Shown in pieces: positions 1 to 8,521 of a DNA stretch of 48,130 nucleotides (its first letter is position 1; each line of letters starts with the position of its first letter). The notes under the pieces are model-generated. The model was given only the letters and a program-made list of their open reading frames with translations. It made no database searches and was not told the DNA's origin. The position numbers were made by a program, and so were the translations under genes. The stretch lies in contig JACQWK010000242.1 of NCBI GenBank assembly GCA_016209525.1, positions 1 to 48,130 on the forward strand. The letters run 5' to 3'. The stretch comes from Verrucomicrobiota bacterium. Its GTDB lineage: Bacteria; Verrucomicrobiota; Verrucomicrobiia; Limisphaerales; SIBE01.

Positions 1-159
1 GACCGGGCATTGCTGTCCGGCCCTGGCTGCATTCCCGAAAGGATTGCTCCTTCGGTTTAGCCTCCTCCTTCTGACTCATCTCGGACTGAATCAGGTGAAG
101 AGGAATACATAGCAGATGATTTGCCATATTTCATTCACTGGCACGCTCATCGTTCGACT

Positions 160-295
160 CGCGCCCCTCTCCCAAGGGGAGAGGGAGGACCAGTCCCCGC
201 CTGTCGAAAAGCCTAGGCTGCTTGGCTGATCGATGAGCGGATCGTTGTGTTCCCTCGCCCTGAGGGAGAGGGCTAGGGTGAGGGGGAACGCGACA
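160..295. repeat. Family A palindromic repeat pair
   Basis: Two facing copies of the family A hairpin. The first has the core CCCTCTCCCAAGGGGAGAGGG near 164-185. The second, inverted, lies near 252-292 and ends in the typical GGTGAGGGGGAACGCG tail. The same motif recurs at least seven more times in the window, mostly between genes. The open frames across it are low-complexity translations of the repeat and are not genes. The first 130 bases of the window hold nothing I recognise. Confidence 0.8.
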
Positions 296-342
296 CTCCA
301 CAACCAAGCGGGGCAGCCCATCGCTGGAGCTTGTTGAACGAT

Positions 343-2247
343 TCATGCCTGATTACTCCGGTTTGAAGGGATGGATCCGACGGGTTGAGCTGCCGGCAGC
401 TCGGATGATCCGTGCGCTCCAGACGCCGTGCTCTGCGTCGCCGTCCACAGCGCTTCCAAAATCGCCAGATCGTCGCGGGCTTCGCCGCGCGGAGGCAGGA
501 CGGGCTCCAGGCGGAGGTCTGCGCCTTCAAAATTCGTGACGGTGCCGTTTTTCTCCCACCAGGCCGCCGCCGGCAGGACAACCTGAGCATACTCGGTTAA
601 GTCCGACTGATACGCCGCGGACACGACCACCCGGTCGATCTCTTTGAGCAGACGGCGCGCCTGTTTGTGGTCGAGCAATCGCGCGCCTCCATCCGGTTCG
701 TCGCTGGCGAGGATGTGCAGCAACTTCAGAGGCTTTTCGTCCAGCCACGGCGCAACATCTTCCAACGGCTCCAGGCCGGCCGCCACCAAGGAAAAGCTGT
801 TCGCCGTCACCGGCAACCCAACGAGCGCCGGCCCTTGGCCTTCGCCTTTGCTTTCGAAGATTGCGATCAGTTTTTCCAGAACGGTCACCCCGATGGGCGT
901 CATGGCCGCCGGACCGTACACGAGCACTGACCGTTTCACGTCCGCCAATTGCGCTTCGACTTTTTCCCAAAATCTATGTTCCAAGCTAACCACGTTGGCA
1001 CAAAGGTCGGCGTAAGCATCGAGATCGCTCTTGCGGGTATGGAAGATCATCAACTTGGCGCCGCGCCGGCGCACCGTGGTGCGAATCTTGGCCGCGACGA
1101 CTCCGTTTTCCCGAGCCGGCTGCGCGCCCAACACAATAATGGCGTCCGCAGCTTGGAGATGCTGGAACGCTTGCGGGCTTTTGTCTCCGGCCCGGCAGAG
1201 GGAGATCTCATCCGGGGCCACAAACACCGCGGCACGATAGAATCGCTTGAGCCACGTGATCGCCTCATTCATCAGGCGGGGCGAGGCCAGCAAGCCTGTC
1301 TGCTCGGGAGGCAGGCCCTTCGCCGCCCTCCCCAACTCGTCGAGCGCTTGAGGCCAACTGACGGTAATCAGCTTTCCGTTCCGGCGGATCAGCGGCGTGA
1401 GGATGCGCCGGCGCGGATCGGCCCACGTCTGGTATCTTCCCTTCACGCAAAGATGCCCGGCGCTGACCGAAGATTCGAAGGAGCCAAACACTTCGACGAC
1501 GCGATCGTCCTTGGTGAAGACCAGCAGTCCGCATCCGACCGGGCACTCCAGACAGGTGGTGCGAACGCTCCGGCAGGCGTTGAGTTTGCCCCGAAAGGCT
1601 TGCGCTTTGTCAAACAACGCTCCCGTCGGGCACGCCGCCACGCACGCGCCGCAGAGGGTGCAACTGGTGGATGCGCCGAAGGTCGAATTGAGATCCACGA
1701 CGACCTGGTTGCGTCCGCCGCGATTAGCGATGTCCAGCGTGTGGACCCCTTCCATTTCTTCGCAAGTGCGGACGCACCGCGTGCAGAGAATGCAGCGATT
1801 GTGGTCCAGGCCGAAGTAGCGGCCCGAAAGATCAACCGGCAGCGACGGATAAAGGTAGGGAAAGCGGACGGAATCCATCCCGTGGCGCAACGCTTGAGTC
1901 TGCAATTCGCAATCGCCGCAATTCATCGGGCACATCGGACAGACGTGGTTGCGCTCGCTGAAGAGCAGCTCCAGCGTCATCCGGCGAAGCCGGGTCAAGC
2001 GGTCATTCTGCGTGGCAATGGTCATTCCGTCCTCGGCCGGGGTCGAGCAGGCCGGCACGACTTTGGGGCCTCCGTTCAACTCAACGATGCACATGCGGCA
2101 TCCGCCCCAAGGCGACAGATGTTTCAAGTAACAGAGCGTGGGAATGAGAACGTTGTCGGCGGCCGCAATTTGGAGCAGGGTCTGGCCTTCCGTGCCCGCG
2201 CAGGATTTGCCGTCAATCGTGATCGTGATGGGCTTCGAAGCCAGCAT
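343..2247 (-). CDS. HoxU/NuoG-like iron-sulfur subunit of NADH-linked oxidoreductase, reduced molybdopterin-type domain
   Basis: A 634-residue cytoplasmic electron-transfer subunit that would take electrons from the NuoF-like partner. Visible in order: [2Fe-2S] ferredoxin domain (C39, C50, C53, C67); a HoxU-like histidine/cysteine cluster segment NHVCPMCPMNCGDCELQ (H101, C103, C106, C113, plus an extra C110); two [4Fe-4S] sites (C152/155/158/162 and C196/199/202/206); then a molybdopterin-oxidoreductase type 4Fe4S site (C232, C235, C239, C267). The remaining ~360 residues resemble a shrunken molybdopterin domain. I see no catalytic Cys/Sec and no H-cluster motifs. It is shorter than typical NuoG (about 780-910 residues). 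It is the last gene of an Hnd/Hyd-type set, where a [FeFe] hydrogenase would usually sit. A 640-base repeat-filled gap separates it from the NuoF gene. Whether it has catalysis of its own or only passes electrons on is unknown. Confidence 0.85.
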   Translation of the reverse strand: MLASKPITITIDGKSCAGTEGQTLLQIAAADNVLIPTLCYLKHLSPWGGCRMCIVELNGGPKVVPACSTPAEDGMTIATQNDRLTRLRRMTLELLFSERNHVCPMCPMNCGDCELQTQALRHGMDSVRFPYLYPSLPVDLSGRYFGLDHNRCILCTRCVRTCEEMEGVHTLDIANRGGRNQVVVDLNSTFGASTSCTLCGACVAACPTGALFDKAQAFRGKLNACRSVRTTCLECPVGCGLLVFTKDDRVVEVFGSFESSVSAGHLCVKGRYQTWADPRRRILTPLIRRNGKLITVSWPQALDELGRAAKGLPPEQTGLLASPRLMNEAITWLKRFYRAAVFVAPDEISLCRAGDKSPQAFQHLQAADAIIVLGAQPARENGVVAAKIRTTVRRRGAKLMIFHTRKSDLDAYADLCANVVSLEHRFWEKVEAQLADVKRSVLVYGPAAMTPIGVTVLEKLIAIFESKGEGQGPALVGLPVTANSFSLVAAGLEPLEDVAPWLDEKPLKLLHILASDEPDGGARLLDHKQARRLLKEIDRVVVSAAYQSDLTEYAQVVLPAAAWWEKNGTVTNFEGADLRLEPVLPPRGEARDDLAILEALWTATQSTASGAHGSSELPAAQPVGSIPSNRSNQA

Positions 2248-2887
2248 AGTCAGGGCATGGAGCTTTTGCCTGAGCGGAGAAATTCAGAACAGGTGCGCGT
2301 CCTCGTAGCAGCCGACCGCAGGAGGCTCTGACTTCGGAAGTGAGTGATCAGTGGCCAGTGGTCAGTGGTCAGTTTGGGGAAACCAGTCTTTCCAAATCCA
2401 AAATGGATCAAGGCCTCGTCCTCTCTGCTGCTACTGCTGCTACGGAGCGAAGGATGCGCCGAAAGGAATTCGGACGGGGCGAGGTCTTCGGGAGATGTTC
2501 GCGGACGAGCGAAGGGTGACCGGCGTTTCCCCCTCAGCCTGGCCCTCTCCCGCCGGGAGAGGGAACAAGCGGCGGTCCGCTTTGGGAATCCGGGGCTGCA
2601 TCTGATGCCAGCAGGCTGCAATGGCTCGGGCGGCGCATGTTGCGCATCGCGGCGACAAACCGTTCTCCCTCTCCCGGAGGGAGAGTATGTGTTTAGCGTA
2701 ACGCAGATTTTCAATCTGCTGTATCGCGGAATTGTATTCCGCATCCGCCGGACGAGCCTCAACGTCCCGGAACTTGCCGAACTGCCGCCGATTGCAAATC
2801 GGCGATACGGCAGATTGAAAATCTGCGCCACGAGTCCGGAGAGTATTCGGGCTAACATTTCGTGCCTTCGGCCCTGCCAAGTCTTGT
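2248..2887. repeat. Repeat-filled intergenic gap: family A (2527-2690) and family B (2695-2833)
   Basis: No gene is supported here. Family A arms occur near 2527-2570 and 2660-2685. A complete family B element follows at 2695-2833. It opens with ACGCAGATTTTCAATCTGC, closes with the complementary GCAGATTGAAAATCTGCG, and carries smaller hairpins inside (ATTGCAAATCGG/CGGAATTGTATTCCG types). Near 2349-2380 there is a short imperfect tandem run of GTGGTCA/CAGTGGC units. The insertion separates the NuoF and NuoG-like genes, which are normally tightly coupled. Confidence 0.8.
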
Positions 2888-4762
2888 TCACGTCTCCACC
2901 ACCTGTTCCATATTTCTCCCTGGGACTGGCTCGAACGCCTGTCCCCGTCTGGTGCGGCCATTGACTCCGTCAGACGTTTTCGCGATCGCCTCGAATTTGC
3001 ACGCGTCGAAACAGGAGCCGCATTTCACACAGGAGTCTTGGACAATGAAAAATTTCTTGAGCTCCTCGCGCTTGAAGATGGTTTTCGTCGGACAAATGCG
3101 CGCGCAGAGAGAGCAGCCTACGCAGACCTCCTCATGGATCCGGAATTCCAGCAATTCGCGGCAGACCCGCGCCGGACAGCGTTTCTCACGGATGTGAGCC
3201 AGGAATTCATCGCGGAAATAACGGAGGGTCGTGAGCACCGGGTTGGGCGCGGTCTGGCCCAGGCCGCAGAGGCTGGCTTCCTTGACCATCAAGCAGAGTT
3301 CCTCCAGTTTTTCCAGGTCGTCCATCTGGCCTTCGCCCCGGCAAATCCGGTCGAGCAAGCCCAGCATTTGCCGCGTGCCCACGCGGCACGGCGGGCATTT
3401 GCCGCACGATTCGTCGCAGCAGAATTCCACGAAGAAGCGGGCCACATCGACCATGCACGAGTCTTCGTCCATCACCACCATGCCGCCCGATCCCATGATC
3501 GAGCCGAGCTTTTGCAGGCTTTCGTACTCGAGGGGGGTATCCAGATGCTGTTCCGGAATGACGCCTCCGGACGGGCCGCCCGTTTGCACGGCTTTGAATT
3601 TCTTGCCGTTCAAGATGCCCCCGCCGATGCCGAAGATGACTTGACGCAACGTCGTGCCAAAGGGCACTTCCGCCAGCCCGGTGTTCTTGATCTTGCCGGC
3701 GAGCGCGAACACTTTCGTTCCTTTGGTTTTCTCGGTGCCAATCGAGGCGTACCATTGGGCGCCTTTCAAAAGGATCGGTTTAATGGCCGCCCAGGTCTCG
3801 ACGTTGTTGATATTGGTGGGGCGTCCCCAAAGGCCGCGCTGGGCGGGGAAGGGCGGACGCGGTTGAGGTTGGCCTCGACGGCCTTCAATGCTCCGCATCA
3901 GCGCCGTTTCCTCGCCGCAGACAAAGGCGCCGGCGCCGATGCGGATTTCGAGGTCGAAATTGAATGCGGTTTCGAACAATCGCTGGCCCAGCAAACCGTG
4001 CTCGTAAGCCTGTTGCAGCGCCATCTGGAGGCGCTTGATCGCGAGCGGATACTCGGCGCGGACGTAGAGGAAGCCTCGGTTTGCGCCCATCGCATAGGCG
4101 CCGACTGCCATGCCTTCGATCACGCGGTGCGGGTCGCCTTCGAGCACGGCGCGATTCATGAAAGCGCCGGGATCGCCTTCGGCGGCGTTGCAAATGACGT
4201 ATTTCTGCGGTCCGGGCGCCTTGTACATCAGGTCCCATTTTACGCCGGTCGGAAAGCCGGCTCCACCCCGCCCGCGGAGGCCGCTGGCCTTGATCTCTTC
4301 AATCACCTGTTCGCGTGTCATCTCCGTGAGCGCCTTGCCCAAGGCCAGATAGCCATCGCGAGCGATGTATTCCTCGATGTTCTCCGGATCAATCAGGCCG
4401 CAGTTTTCGAGGATGATTTTCTCTTGCTTGGCGAAGAACCCGAAATCGCGCTGCGTCGCGACGACGTTGGCGGTGACGGTTTCCTTGGGAAGCAGCCGGG
4501 TGTAAGGCCGGCCTTTCAGGAAGTGTTCTTCGACCAATTTCGGCACGTCTAAACCGGTGACGTGCTGATAGAAGGTGCCATCGGGATGCACCAGCATCAC
4601 CGGGCCAAGGTCGCACGGGCCCATGCAGCCGGTCTCGACGATGCGGATTTCACCCTCGAGGCCGCGCTTCTTCAATTCCGCGGCGAGCGTGTCTTTGAGG
4701 GCATGGCCGCCCGAGCTCAAACAACCCGCGCCCGCGCAAACCAGAATGTGAGAACGCATCAT
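2888..4762 (-). CDS. nuoF: NuoF/HndC-type NADH-binding flavoprotein with thioredoxin-like N-terminus and C-terminal 2[4Fe-4S] domain
   Basis: A 624-residue protein expected to bind FMN and NAD(H) and pass electrons to iron-sulfur clusters. Residues 1-100 form a thioredoxin-like [2Fe-2S] domain (C9, C14, C46, C50). The NADH/FMN core follows, with [13 protein letters not shown] (about 164-176) and [16 protein letters not shown]. Then comes the N3-type cluster motif [16 protein letters not shown], and at the C-terminus two ferredoxin-type clusters ([13 protein letters not shown] and [13 protein letters not shown]). This N- and C-terminally extended architecture is that of HndC/HydB of bifurcating hydrogenases and NAD-linked formate dehydrogenases, not of plain complex I NuoF (about 440 residues). 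Two ATGs in tandem (4762, 4759) give an uncertain start by one codon. The upstream neighbour is the HndB-like gene across a nested repeat; downstream is the HoxU/NuoG-like subunit. Confidence 0.95.
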   Translation of the reverse strand: MMRSHILVCAGAGCLSSGGHALKDTLAAELKKRGLEGEIRIVETGCMGPCDLGPVMLVHPDGTFYQHVTGLDVPKLVEEHFLKGRPYTRLLPKETVTANVVATQRDFGFFAKQEKIILENCGLIDPENIEEYIARDGYLALGKALTEMTREQVIEEIKASGLRGRGGAGFPTGVKWDLMYKAPGPQKYVICNAAEGDPGAFMNRAVLEGDPHRVIEGMAVGAYAMGANRGFLYVRAEYPLAIKRLQMALQQAYEHGLLGQRLFETAFNFDLEIRIGAGAFVCGEETALMRSIEGRRGQPQPRPPFPAQRGLWGRPTNINNVETWAAIKPILLKGAQWYASIGTEKTKGTKVFALAGKIKNTGLAEVPFGTTLRQVIFGIGGGILNGKKFKAVQTGGPSGGVIPEQHLDTPLEYESLQKLGSIMGSGGMVVMDEDSCMVDVARFFVEFCCDESCGKCPPCRVGTRQMLGLLDRICRGEGQMDDLEKLEELCLMVKEASLCGLGQTAPNPVLTTLRYFRDEFLAHIREKRCPARVCRELLEFRIHEEVCVGCSLCARICPTKTIFKREELKKFFIVQDSCVKCGSCFDACKFEAIAKTSDGVNGRTRRGQAFEPVPGRNMEQVVET

Positions 4763-4795
4763 AGAGTGGCTTGGGCCAGTGGACTTATTGGCGGT

Positions 4796-5095
4796 GGGAC
4801 ATCGCGTTCCCCCTCACCCCGGCCCTCTCCCCAAGGGAGAGGGAGAATCGTTTGCCGTCGTCGGCGAAGCGAGCTTGCACAGTTTGTCGGCTCGTAAGCA
4901 GCAATTCTCATTTTGGCATCGGGCCCTGTCCGTCGACCCGTAAGTAGTCCCGGCTTTAGCCGGTTTCTGCGCGCTGGCCGGCTAAAGCCGGGACTACAAA
5001 CGGCCAAAATGAGAATTGTTGGGCGCGTAAGCGACGCTGTTCCCTCTCCCGGAGGGAGTGGGTTAGGGTGAGGGGGAACGCGACCTCCGATTGAC
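4796..5095. repeat. Nested palindromes: family C element inside family A arms
   Basis: Three layers of inverted repeat are nested. The outer layer is family A (about 4799-4855 and 5038-5092). The next has arms AGCAATTCTCATTTTGG at 4900-4916 and CCAAAATGAGAATTG at 5004-5018. The innermost is a perfect 20-bp pair, GTAGTCCCGGCTTTAGCCGG at 4944-4963 and its complement at 4978-4997. The middle arms recur at 20241/20344 around a different inner palindrome. No reading frame here looks coding. It lies between the HndB-like and NuoF genes. Confidence 0.9.
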
Positions 5096-5193
5096 AAGTG
5101 GTGCCTTCGATCCCACGGACGGGGCAGTATCCGGAAGGCCAAAAGATCCTCTTGCACCGAACGAGGTAATGGTTCGCAAAAATGCATCGCCGC

Positions 5194-5565
5194 CTATTCC
5201 CCTTTCTTTTCCTTCCCCACGGCGAGGTCGTCCACTTTGCGGCCTTTGTCCAGATGTTCGGCCACGATCCGGCGCGCCTTTTCTGCATCCAGGTGCGCGT
5301 AGGTGGTTTTCTCGCCGCCCGCTTCCTCGACGCGGACGACCGGTTCGACATCCTCGAGTCCGATCTCGCCGGTCACTCGGACTTCCACGCCCTCCACGCC
5401 GCGTTTCTCGATTTCATTGAGCAAGGTCTTCATGACGTCGCGGGCGCCGGCGGCGATGCCGCTGGTGCCCATGCTGACGACGACGCGATATTTCTTTTCG
5501 CCCTCACGCAATGCAACTTGCTGCCGGGCCTTTTCTTTGAGTTTCTTGAGTTCTTCCAGGTTCAT
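5194..5565 (-). CDS. HndB-like small (2Fe-2S) ferredoxin-fold protein, NADH-linked oxidoreductase accessory subunit
   Basis: A 123-residue protein starting MNLEELKKLKEKARQQ. The start is fixed by GGAGG eight bases upstream; an upstream in-frame extension to 5691 runs through a repeat and is rejected. The body (YRVVVSMGTSGIAAGARDVMKTL, then EVRVTGEIGLEDVEPVVRVE) has the thioredoxin-like ferredoxin fold pattern of HndB-type subunits. The usual cluster cysteines are absent: I see no cysteine at all, so it probably does not hold a [2Fe-2S] cluster. The position between the ATPase gene and NuoF matches HndB placement in Hnd-type operons. Role inferred: structural or docking subunit. Confidence 0.8.
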   Translation of the reverse strand: MNLEELKKLKEKARQQVALREGEKKYRVVVSMGTSGIAAGARDVMKTLLNEIEKRGVEGVEVRVTGEIGLEDVEPVVRVEEAGGEKTTYAHLDAEKARRIVAEHLDKGRKVDDLAVGKEKKGE

Positions 5566-5581
5566 GGGGAACCTCCAAGTT

Positions 5582-6184
5582 CTACTCGACCGCCTCACCA
5601 CCAAGAATCCTGCCAAGGGCGGGGCGAGACTCTGGTCGAGCTCTGGAATTCTTGCTGGCGAGAAAGTCAGAGCTCGACGGGAGTCTCGCACCGTCTTGTG
5701 GTTCGCGGGCAGATTCGCTCTTTCTAATTAGTTCCTGTGAGCTGAAACACATGCGTTGGCCATCGGAACGGTACGTCAGCCGCACATCGACAGTCGGGTT
5801 GGAAATGCAGAGCGCCAGCATCGTGGTCTTCAAATCGCCCAATGGGGGCCGATCCACATGGCTCCAGCGCATGGAAGCGGTGACGGTCGTTCCTTGGCCG
5901 GGGGCGGAGCGAACATGGAAATGACCTCCGCACATCTCGCTGGTTTGCCGCAACAGGGCCAGCCCCAGGCCGATCGGACGCTTGCGGCCTTCCTTGCCGC
6001 TCCGGCCCCGCTCCAGTACGCGCCTCAATTCACTTTCTTCCATGCCGCGGCCATCATCGCGGATCCGCACGATGAGCCAGTCGCGCTTGCGGCTTTCCAA
6101 GACGGTGATCTGCACGACGCGCGCTTGCGCGGCCAGTGAATTCATGGCGACGTCCAGAATGTGCAGTGAGAGTTCATCAAACAT
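5582..6184 (-). CDS. Histidine-kinase-like ATPase (HATPase_c) protein of a hydrogenase/NADH-oxidoreductase operon
   Basis: A 200-residue stand-alone GHKL ATPase domain without a histidine-phosphotransfer region. Visible motifs are the N box (AMNSLAAQA, N15), DDGRGM (43-48), the glycine-rich GLGLALLRQ (72-80) and GQGTTVTASM. Small GHKL proteins like this are regular companions of NuoE in [FeFe]-hydrogenase (Hyd/Hnd) operons; their role there is not established and may be anti-sigma or regulatory. The start overlaps the NuoE stop by 8 bases, indicating translational coupling. The last ~35 residues (from DGARL) are a translation of a family D palindromic repeat (5610-5705), so the natural C-terminus was probably shorter. 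Confidence 0.85.
   Translation of the reverse strand: MFDELSLHILDVAMNSLAAQARVVQITVLESRKRDWLIVRIRDDGRGMEESELRRVLERGRSGKEGRKRPIGLGLALLRQTSEMCGGHFHVRSAPGQGTTVTASMRWSHVDRPPLGDLKTTMLALCISNPTVDVRLTYRSDGQRMCFSSQELIRKSESAREPQDGARLPSSSDFLASKNSRARPESRPALGRILGGEAVE
5610..5705. repeat. Family D palindromic repeat inside the 3' end of the ATPase gene
   Basis: The arms GGCGAGACTC and GAGTCTCGC, with inner GTCGAGCTCTG/CAGAGCTCGAC, form a long hairpin. A second copy lies at 35385-35462 between genes. This copy supplies the C-terminal residues and the stop of the GHKL ATPase gene. Confidence 0.85.
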
Positions 6185-6701
6185 ATTTCTTCAAATCTTT
6201 CTGACAGAACTTCGGAATCTTGTCCGGGGTGAGCTTGCCGTACACGTCGTCATCGACCGCAATCGCCGGCGCCAGCGCGCAGGCGCCGATGCACCGGGCG
6301 CTGTGCAGACTGAAGACATTGTCTTTGGTGGTTTCGCTTTCCTTGACGCCAAGCTGCTGCTCCAGCCGCTCCAGAATTTGCGCCGCGCCGCGCACGTGGC
6401 AGGTCGTGCCCCGGCAGACCATGATTTGATGCTTGCCGCGAGGCACCAGGGCAAACAGGTGGTAGAAGCTGACCACGCCGTACACCAAAGCGATGGGAAT
6501 CTTCAGCGACGCGGCCACGTAACGCAGCACATCCGAACTCAGATAACCGAAGAGCTGCTGCGCCATGTGCAAGACTTGGATGAGGGCGTCGGGATGCGCG
6601 CCGTATTGCTCGATAGTCCTGTCCAACACCGCAAACCGCTCGTCGCCGCTCGGATGATAAGCGACAAACGGTGTGACCGCTTCGGGAGGTTGAACTTTCA
6701 T
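6177..6701 (-). CDS. nuoE: NuoE/HndA-type [2Fe-2S] subunit of NADH-linked oxidoreductase
   Basis: A 174-residue thioredoxin-like subunit that normally pairs with NuoF. The N-terminal helical part (VLDRTIEQYGAHPDALIQVLH...YLSSDVLRYVA) is followed by GVVSFYHLFALVPRGKH. The four [2Fe-2S] ligands lie in CRGTTCHVRGA and ARCIGACALAP. The length is normal for the family. The start MKVQPPEAV is chosen because its ATG overlaps the preceding DRTGG gene stop as ATGA; the longer open frame to 6953 is spurious. It is followed by the GHKL ATPase gene with an 8-base overlap. Confidence 0.95.
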   Translation of the reverse strand: MKVQPPEAVTPFVAYHPSGDERFAVLDRTIEQYGAHPDALIQVLHMAQQLFGYLSSDVLRYVAASLKIPIALVYGVVSFYHLFALVPRGKHQIMVCRGTTCHVRGAAQILERLEQQLGVKESETTKDNVFSLHSARCIGACALAPAIAVDDDVYGKLTPDKIPKFCQKDLKKYV

Positions 6702-7033
6702 CGCAACCCCGCCTCCCAGAGCCTTCCGGCGGCTTCGTAGGTGGTGAGCGGCGTGCTCAGCAGGGCCACGCCGTTCTCTTCGGCTTCCGCCAGGACTTGC
6801 GGGTCCGGCGTGCGCCCGCACGTAATCAGCACCGCGCCGATGTCTTTCGTCGCCGCGCACGCGACCACGTTGCGATGGGTTTGTAGGGTCAGCCACAGCA
6901 CGTCGCTCTGCGCGTGAGCCAGCACATCGCTGAGCAGATCGCTGATGTAACACCCTTGGATTTCAGTGGGCGTGCCGTTGGTCAGAGGTTCGGCTTCGAC
7001 GGCGGCCAGGACGGATTTGAGTTCAAAGTTCAA
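6698..7033 (-). CDS. DRTGG-domain protein of hydrogenase-type operon
   Basis: A 111-residue single-domain protein resembling the DRTGG fold (IQGCYISDLLSDVLAHAQSDVLWLTLQTHRN, then AAVLITCGRTPDPQ-like strand and ENGVALLSTPLTTYEAAGRL). Such proteins recur in [FeFe]-hydrogenase/NADH-oxidoreductase operons next to CBS and GHKL proteins and may sense a nucleotide; no reaction is known to me. The start is weak: TTG at 7033 within a tandem GTTCAAA repeat (7018-7045), so the true start may differ by several codons. It overlaps NuoE by 4 bases (ATGA). Confidence 0.8.
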   Translation of the reverse strand: MNFELKSVLAAVEAEPLTNGTPTEIQGCYISDLLSDVLAHAQSDVLWLTLQTHRNVVACAATKDIGAVLITCGRTPDPQVLAEAEENGVALLSTPLTTYEAAGRLWEAGLR

Positions 7034-7045
7034 AGTTCAAAGTTC
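7018..7045. repeat. Short tandem repeat GTTCAAA-type
   Basis: Three to four near-identical 9-base units (AAAGTTCAA) run across the gap between the CBS-ATPase and DRTGG genes, over the DRTGG start. They may mask or replace its original ribosome binding site. Confidence 0.7.
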
Positions 7046-7057
7046 GATAGTTGATGT

Positions 7058-8209
7058 TCATCGCCGTTGCGTTTCTCGGTCCTCCGACGGCGGTGCGGAC
7101 GCCTTGCGCAAGAGGATCTCGGAACGCAGCCGCGTCCCCGCCCCCAGTTCGGAACCAATCTCAAACTTGTCGGAGCACTTCTTGATGTTGGGCAATCCCA
7201 TGCCGGCGCCGAAACCCAGTTCGCGGGCCAGCGGCCCGGCGGTGGACCAGCCTTCCTGCATCGCGAGGTCAAGACGCTCGATGCCGGGGCCTTGGTCCGT
7301 GGCTTCGATGACGACCGTTTCCGGTGAGATGGTGGCTTTGAGGTCGCCGCCGATCGAGTGAATGATGATGTTCGTTTCGGCTTCGTAAGCCACAATGGCC
7401 GCCCGGCGCCGGACGTCCGGATCAATGCCGCGCACCCGGAGCACCTGACGCATGCGCTGTGAAACCTTGCCCGCGTTGTCGAAGTCCCCGGATTTGATCC
7501 GCGTTCGGACTACCACCGACTTGGTGCTCTGGGCGTCGGCAGACTGGCCGGCGCGCAAGACCGCTTCGCGAGCCGCGGCTTCTTGAGCGCGCTTTTCCAA
7601 GTGATGCATCAAGCAGGCGGTGACATCGCCCTGGGTGATGATGCCGACGAGTTCCCCCGCGCCGTTGAGGACCGGAAACCGGCCGAACCCGTGGCGATCG
7701 AACTCGCCGACGGCTCGCACCAGAGAATAATGGTCCCGCAACGTGACGAGATCCTTGCACATCCATCGCTCCGCCGGCTCCTCAATGTGGCCCTGATCCA
7801 GGGCGTTGATAATGTCCTCCAGGCTGACCATGCCCACCAGCGCCCCGTTTTCGAGGATGGGAACGCCCGAAATGCGGTGCGCCTTCATCAGAGACTGAAT
7901 GGTGCGCAGCGAATCACTCGGCGCGGCGCTGACCACAGGCTGAGTCATCGCATCGCGCACTCGCAGTTCATAGACCAGGACTTGCGAGACGGAAATCTTG
8001 GGCGGCTCGCCGACGGCGCCACTCGCTTCCGTGGCCGGCGCAAGGAGACCAGGTTCGTTGGGAGGGCCCGGCGAGGGGCCTGGACCAGGATCGGGCTCCT
8101 GAGACTGTGTCGCCGGCTCCGGGACAAAATCCGACCGCTTGCCGCCGCCCGTTTGGGGGCGAACGGCGGCGGCGGAAGTCGCCGCTGGATTCGGAACGGA
8201 CGCAGGCAT
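7058..8209 (-). CDS. CBS-pair protein fused to GHKL (anti-sigma-type) ATPase domain
   Basis: A 383-residue predicted cytoplasmic sensor. A proline-rich N-terminal segment of about 70 residues is followed by two CBS motifs (VRDAMTQPVVSAAPSDSLRTIQSLM...GVPILENGALVGMVSLEDI; WMCKDLVTLRDHYSLVRAVGEF...GRFPVLNGAGELVGIITQGD). The C-terminal GHKL ATPase has N box YEAETNIIIHS, DQGPGI and GFGAGMGLPNIKK. CBS pairs commonly bind adenine nucleotides, so sensing of energy charge or redox state is plausible. It is the first gene of the Hnd/Hyd-like block. The start MPASVP is preferred because AAGGA stands 4-5 bases before its ATG; the open frame extends to a TTG at 8290 without support. Confidence 0.88.
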   Translation of the reverse strand: MPASVPNPAATSAAAVRPQTGGGKRSDFVPEPATQSQEPDPGPGPSPGPPNEPGLLAPATEASGAVGEPPKISVSQVLVYELRVRDAMTQPVVSAAPSDSLRTIQSLMKAHRISGVPILENGALVGMVSLEDIINALDQGHIEEPAERWMCKDLVTLRDHYSLVRAVGEFDRHGFGRFPVLNGAGELVGIITQGDVTACLMHHLEKRAQEAAAREAVLRAGQSADAQSTKSVVVRTRIKSGDFDNAGKVSQRMRQVLRVRGIDPDVRRRAAIVAYEAETNIIIHSIGGDLKATISPETVVIEATDQGPGIERLDLAMQEGWSTAGPLARELGFGAGMGLPNIKKCSDKFEIGSELGAGTRLRSEILLRKASAPPSEDRETQRR

Positions 8210-8391
8210 AGATCCTTCGGTTCCGGTTGTTCGACCTCCGGCATTTCGGCTGTTTCGGCCGAACGAGCCTTTGGAGGTCTGTGATACCAAAGCCTAAGCC
8301 ACCGCTCGGCGCCCGCCTCACTTTAATTGGCGGATCATGCTCAAATATTGCGCCAAGGGCCCCAGAACTCCTGATGCGACGCCTCGATATT

Positions 8392-8499
8392 GGCGCGCGG
8401 CCTTCCAGGCCGCAGAGCGTCCGCTTGGGCAATACGCTCGATCTGTCCCACGATTCCGCCGGCCTTTCCCACCTGCTGCGGCCTGGAAGGCCGCGCGCC
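8392..8499. repeat. Perfect 24-bp inverted repeat
   Basis: The left arm (8392-8415, beginning GGCGCGCGGCCTTCC) and the right arm (8476-8499) are perfect complements around a 60-base loop. It sits just downstream of the NrfD/HmcC-like gene, where it could end transcription on the minus strand, but no T-run follows. The spacer between 8210 and 8521 holds no gene. Confidence 0.85.
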
Positions 8500-8521
8500 G
8501 GAGCAGAGCGTCGCTGTAGTG

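Noticed and set aside
949..2331. Long plus-strand open frame (460 codons) opposite the HoxU/NuoG-like gene
   Set aside because: It lies antisense to a gene with clear cysteine motifs. Its translation is Arg/Ala/His-rich without domain signs, as GC-rich antisense frames usually are. The same applies to 3038-4552, 12943-14712, 14768-16573 and 17714-18796 on the plus strand.
343..8209. Calling the NADH module a complete electron-bifurcating [FeFe] hydrogenase
   Set aside because: No gene in the window has H-cluster cysteine motifs; only the accessory and diaphorase subunits are present.
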